DNA of 64,000 nt, from contig CAWKCP010000007.1 of the NCBI GenBank assembly GCA_963848115.1, positions 62,001-126,000 of the forward strand, in the 5' to 3' direction. Shown here in pieces: positions 62,776 through 64,000 of this stretch. The notes under the pieces are model-generated. The model ran no database searches and had not been told where the DNA came from. It worked only from the letters and a program-made list of their open reading frames with translations. The DNA comes from JAWKOK01 sp963848115. GTDB lineage: Bacteria > Chloroflexota > Anaerolineae > Caldilineales > Caldilineaceae. Numbering within the stretch: the stretch's first letter is position 1; every line of letters begins with the position of its first letter. The position numbers were made by a program, and so were the translations under genes.

Positions 62776-63384
62776 ATGAAAATCGGCATCATCGCATGTG
62801 GCGCAATCGTGCGCGAGCTGATCGCAGTTGCCAATCGGCAGGCGTGGGACTATGAGTTGACGGCTGTGCCCGCGCAGTTGCACAACCTGCCGCATAAGAT
62901 CGCACCTGCGGTGCAGAAGAAACTTGACGACTGGGCCCATCGCTTCGACCTGATCTTGGTCGGTTATGCCGATTGCGGCAGTGGCGGGGCAGTCGATGAG
63001 TTGGTCAGCCGCTACGATCACATAGCTCGTATTCCCGGTCCCCATTGCTATGAATTCTATGGCGGCGAGCCTTTCACCGAGCACGCCGAAGAACACCCAG
63101 GCACATTCTACGTCACCGATTTTCTGGCCCGCCACTTCGATGGCCTGGTTTGGAGAGGGCTCGGATTGGATCGAGCGCCCGAGTTGCAGGATCTCTACTT
63201 CGCCAACTATACCCACCTCTACTATCTCCAGCAACTGCCCGATCACGATGAGAGTGCGCGTGCCAAGCAGGCTGCTGAGCGGATGGGCGTTGAATATCTG
63301 CATCTCGACACAGGCCTGGACGTGCTGGAGCAAAGACTGGTCGCCATCGTCGAGCAGTTCAAAAATGAAGATGACGCAGCATGA
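62776..63384 (+). CDS. DUF1638 family protein
   Basis: The 202-residue protein opens 'MKIGIIACGAIVRELIAVA' and carries 'VGYADCGSGGAVDELV', 'PGPHCYEFYGG' and 'GTFYVTDFLARHF'. The two Cys and a His are conserved-looking candidates for metal or corrinoid binding. I recognise DUF1638, which is repeatedly found with corrinoid methyltransferase and activator genes; its biochemical role is unknown to me. A TATAAT at 62744-62749 could drive it. Its stop overlaps the next ATG by 4 bp. Confidence 0.8.
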   Translation: MKIGIIACGAIVRELIAVANRQAWDYELTAVPAQLHNLPHKIAPAVQKKLDDWAHRFDLILVGYADCGSGGAVDELVSRYDHIARIPGPHCYEFYGGEPFTEHAEEHPGTFYVTDFLARHFDGLVWRGLGLDRAPELQDLYFANYTHLYYLQQLPDHDESARAKQAAERMGVEYLHLDTGLDVLEQRLVAIVEQFKNEDDAA

Positions 63385-64000
63385 AGCGTGTCATCTTCAT
63401 CTTTCTAGACGGTGTCGGCCTGGGTCCTGATGATGAATCCGTCAATCCGCTGGCCCATGGCAGCTACGCCACCCTCGCTGACCTACTGGATGGGCGACGA
63501 CCGGTTGCAGAGACCGGGCGACTCTCAACCAAACAAGCAGAGCTGATTCCCACCGATGCCTGCCTGGGCATTGCCGGCCGTCCACAAAGCGCGACCGGAC
63601 AGGCGACGATCCTCACCGGCATCAACGCATCACAGCGTCTGGGTGAGCACTACGGCCCACGACCCGATGCACGCGTCCGTGATGTCATCGAAGAGGGTAG
63701 CCTCTTCCGCCGTTTGCGTGAACGTGGTCGCAGCGGCCTTTTTGTCAATGCCTATCCCCAGGGCTATTTTGATGCAGTCAACCGCGGCAAGCGTCGCCTC
63801 AGCGCCGTTCCGTACGCGGCCACCGTCGGTGGGCAGGCGCTTTTGACCCATCGCGATCTAATTGACGGTCGCGGGCTTGCCGCCGACTTCACGAATCTCG
63901 GCTGGCGCGACCAACTGGGCTATGAAGATGTGCCGATTTTTTCGCCCGAAGAGGGGGGACGTCAGTTGTGGACTATTGCCCAGGACCACGACTTCATCTT
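63381..64000 (+). CDS. Alkaline phosphatase-superfamily metalloenzyme (cut by window end)
   Basis: The first about 206 residues are present and the gene runs off the window. 'MKRVIFIFLDGVGLGPDDE' at the N-terminus is the first metal-binding segment of the phosphopentomutase / iPGM-like superfamily. 'RPQSATGQATILTG' carries the predicted phospho-accepting Ser/Thr. It overlaps the DUF1638 stop by 4 bp, so the two are co-translated. It may be a phosphatase or phosphomutase for an uncharacterised substrate. Confidence 0.75.
   Translation, partial: MKRVIFIFLDGVGLGPDDESVNPLAHGSYATLADLLDGRRPVAETGRLSTKQAELIPTDACLGIAGRPQSATGQATILTGINASQRLGEHYGPRPDARVRDVIEEGSLFRRLRERGRSGLFVNAYPQGYFDAVNRGKRRLSAVPYAATVGGQALLTHRDLIDGRGLAADFTNLGWRDQLGYEDVPIFSPEEGGRQLWTIAQDHDFI

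Overview
The window looks like a chromosomal segment from a bacterium of the phylum Chloroflexota, perhaps an Anaerolineae or Caldilineae-like lineage. This is an inference from gene style, not from a marker gene. The clues are a lipoprotein linker built from repeated VEVTR units, Pro/Thr-rich surface lipoproteins with PA14 and SH3b domains, a CUT1-type sugar transporter without its own ATPase, one-piece pyruvate:ferredoxin oxidoreductase, an F420-type luciferase-like oxidoreductase and a corrinoid-activation gene set. No rRNA, tRNA or CRISPR array was seen.

Layout. 1-5311 (minus strand): two Cys-type sulfatases flank a URO-D-superfamily protein, followed by a lipoprotein. 5690-12745 (plus): a membrane glycosyltransferase split by a frameshift, a Rieske-glutamate synthase fusion and a membrane-anchored C11 (clostripain-like) peptidase. 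12767-20303 (minus): a DMT exporter, a PHP phosphatase, a P-loop kinase-like protein, a sugar ABC uptake set (one permease frameshifted) and a Cys/Met-metabolism PLP enzyme. 20574-29168 (plus): HAD phosphatase, UspA, radical SAM protein, a repeat-bearing secreted protein (frameshifted), a methyltransferase, then an alanine-dehydrogenase-like gene overlapping a CoA-transferase gene by 4 bp. 29516-34038: one very long PA14/SH3b/Ig-like lipoprotein gene cut into three frames by two single-base insertions.

34156-37484 is the mobile region. An intrinsic terminator is followed directly by a group IIC intron. The intron carries a 1.4-kb insertion sequence in its 5' part and a reverse transcriptase/maturase gene with a premature TGA.

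37757-46397 (plus) is an energy/redox and stress block: small membrane protein, CBS-ACT protein, pyruvate:ferredoxin oxidoreductase, DHOD-like protein, a three-domain universal stress protein and a CBS pair. An 18-bp palindrome upstream of this block recurs almost exactly upstream of the separate uspA gene at 21675, which suggests a shared regulator. 46706-56559 holds a second URO-D-like gene, a relic of a type I restriction subunit, a LexA-like DNA-binding protein, an aldo/keto reductase, a SpoU-type RNA methyltransferase, an MFS-HEAT fusion, an LLM oxidoreductase and nicotinate phosphoribosyltransferase. 56881-64000 is a corrinoid-linked cluster: RACo-like activator, S9 peptidase, PF13769-type small protein, homocysteine methyltransferase, DUF1638 protein and a truncated alkaline-phosphatase-superfamily metalloenzyme. 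The corrinoid protein and its methyltransferase would have to lie beyond the window.

Intergenic DNA is rich in structured repeats. Most notable are paired, oppositely oriented arrays of 7- or 8-bp units (1-94, 1562-1693, 17452-17578, 43031-43120), some able to form G-quadruplexes. Several genes are broken by single-base shifts, so either the assembly has residual indels or the genome carries a notable load of disrupted genes.
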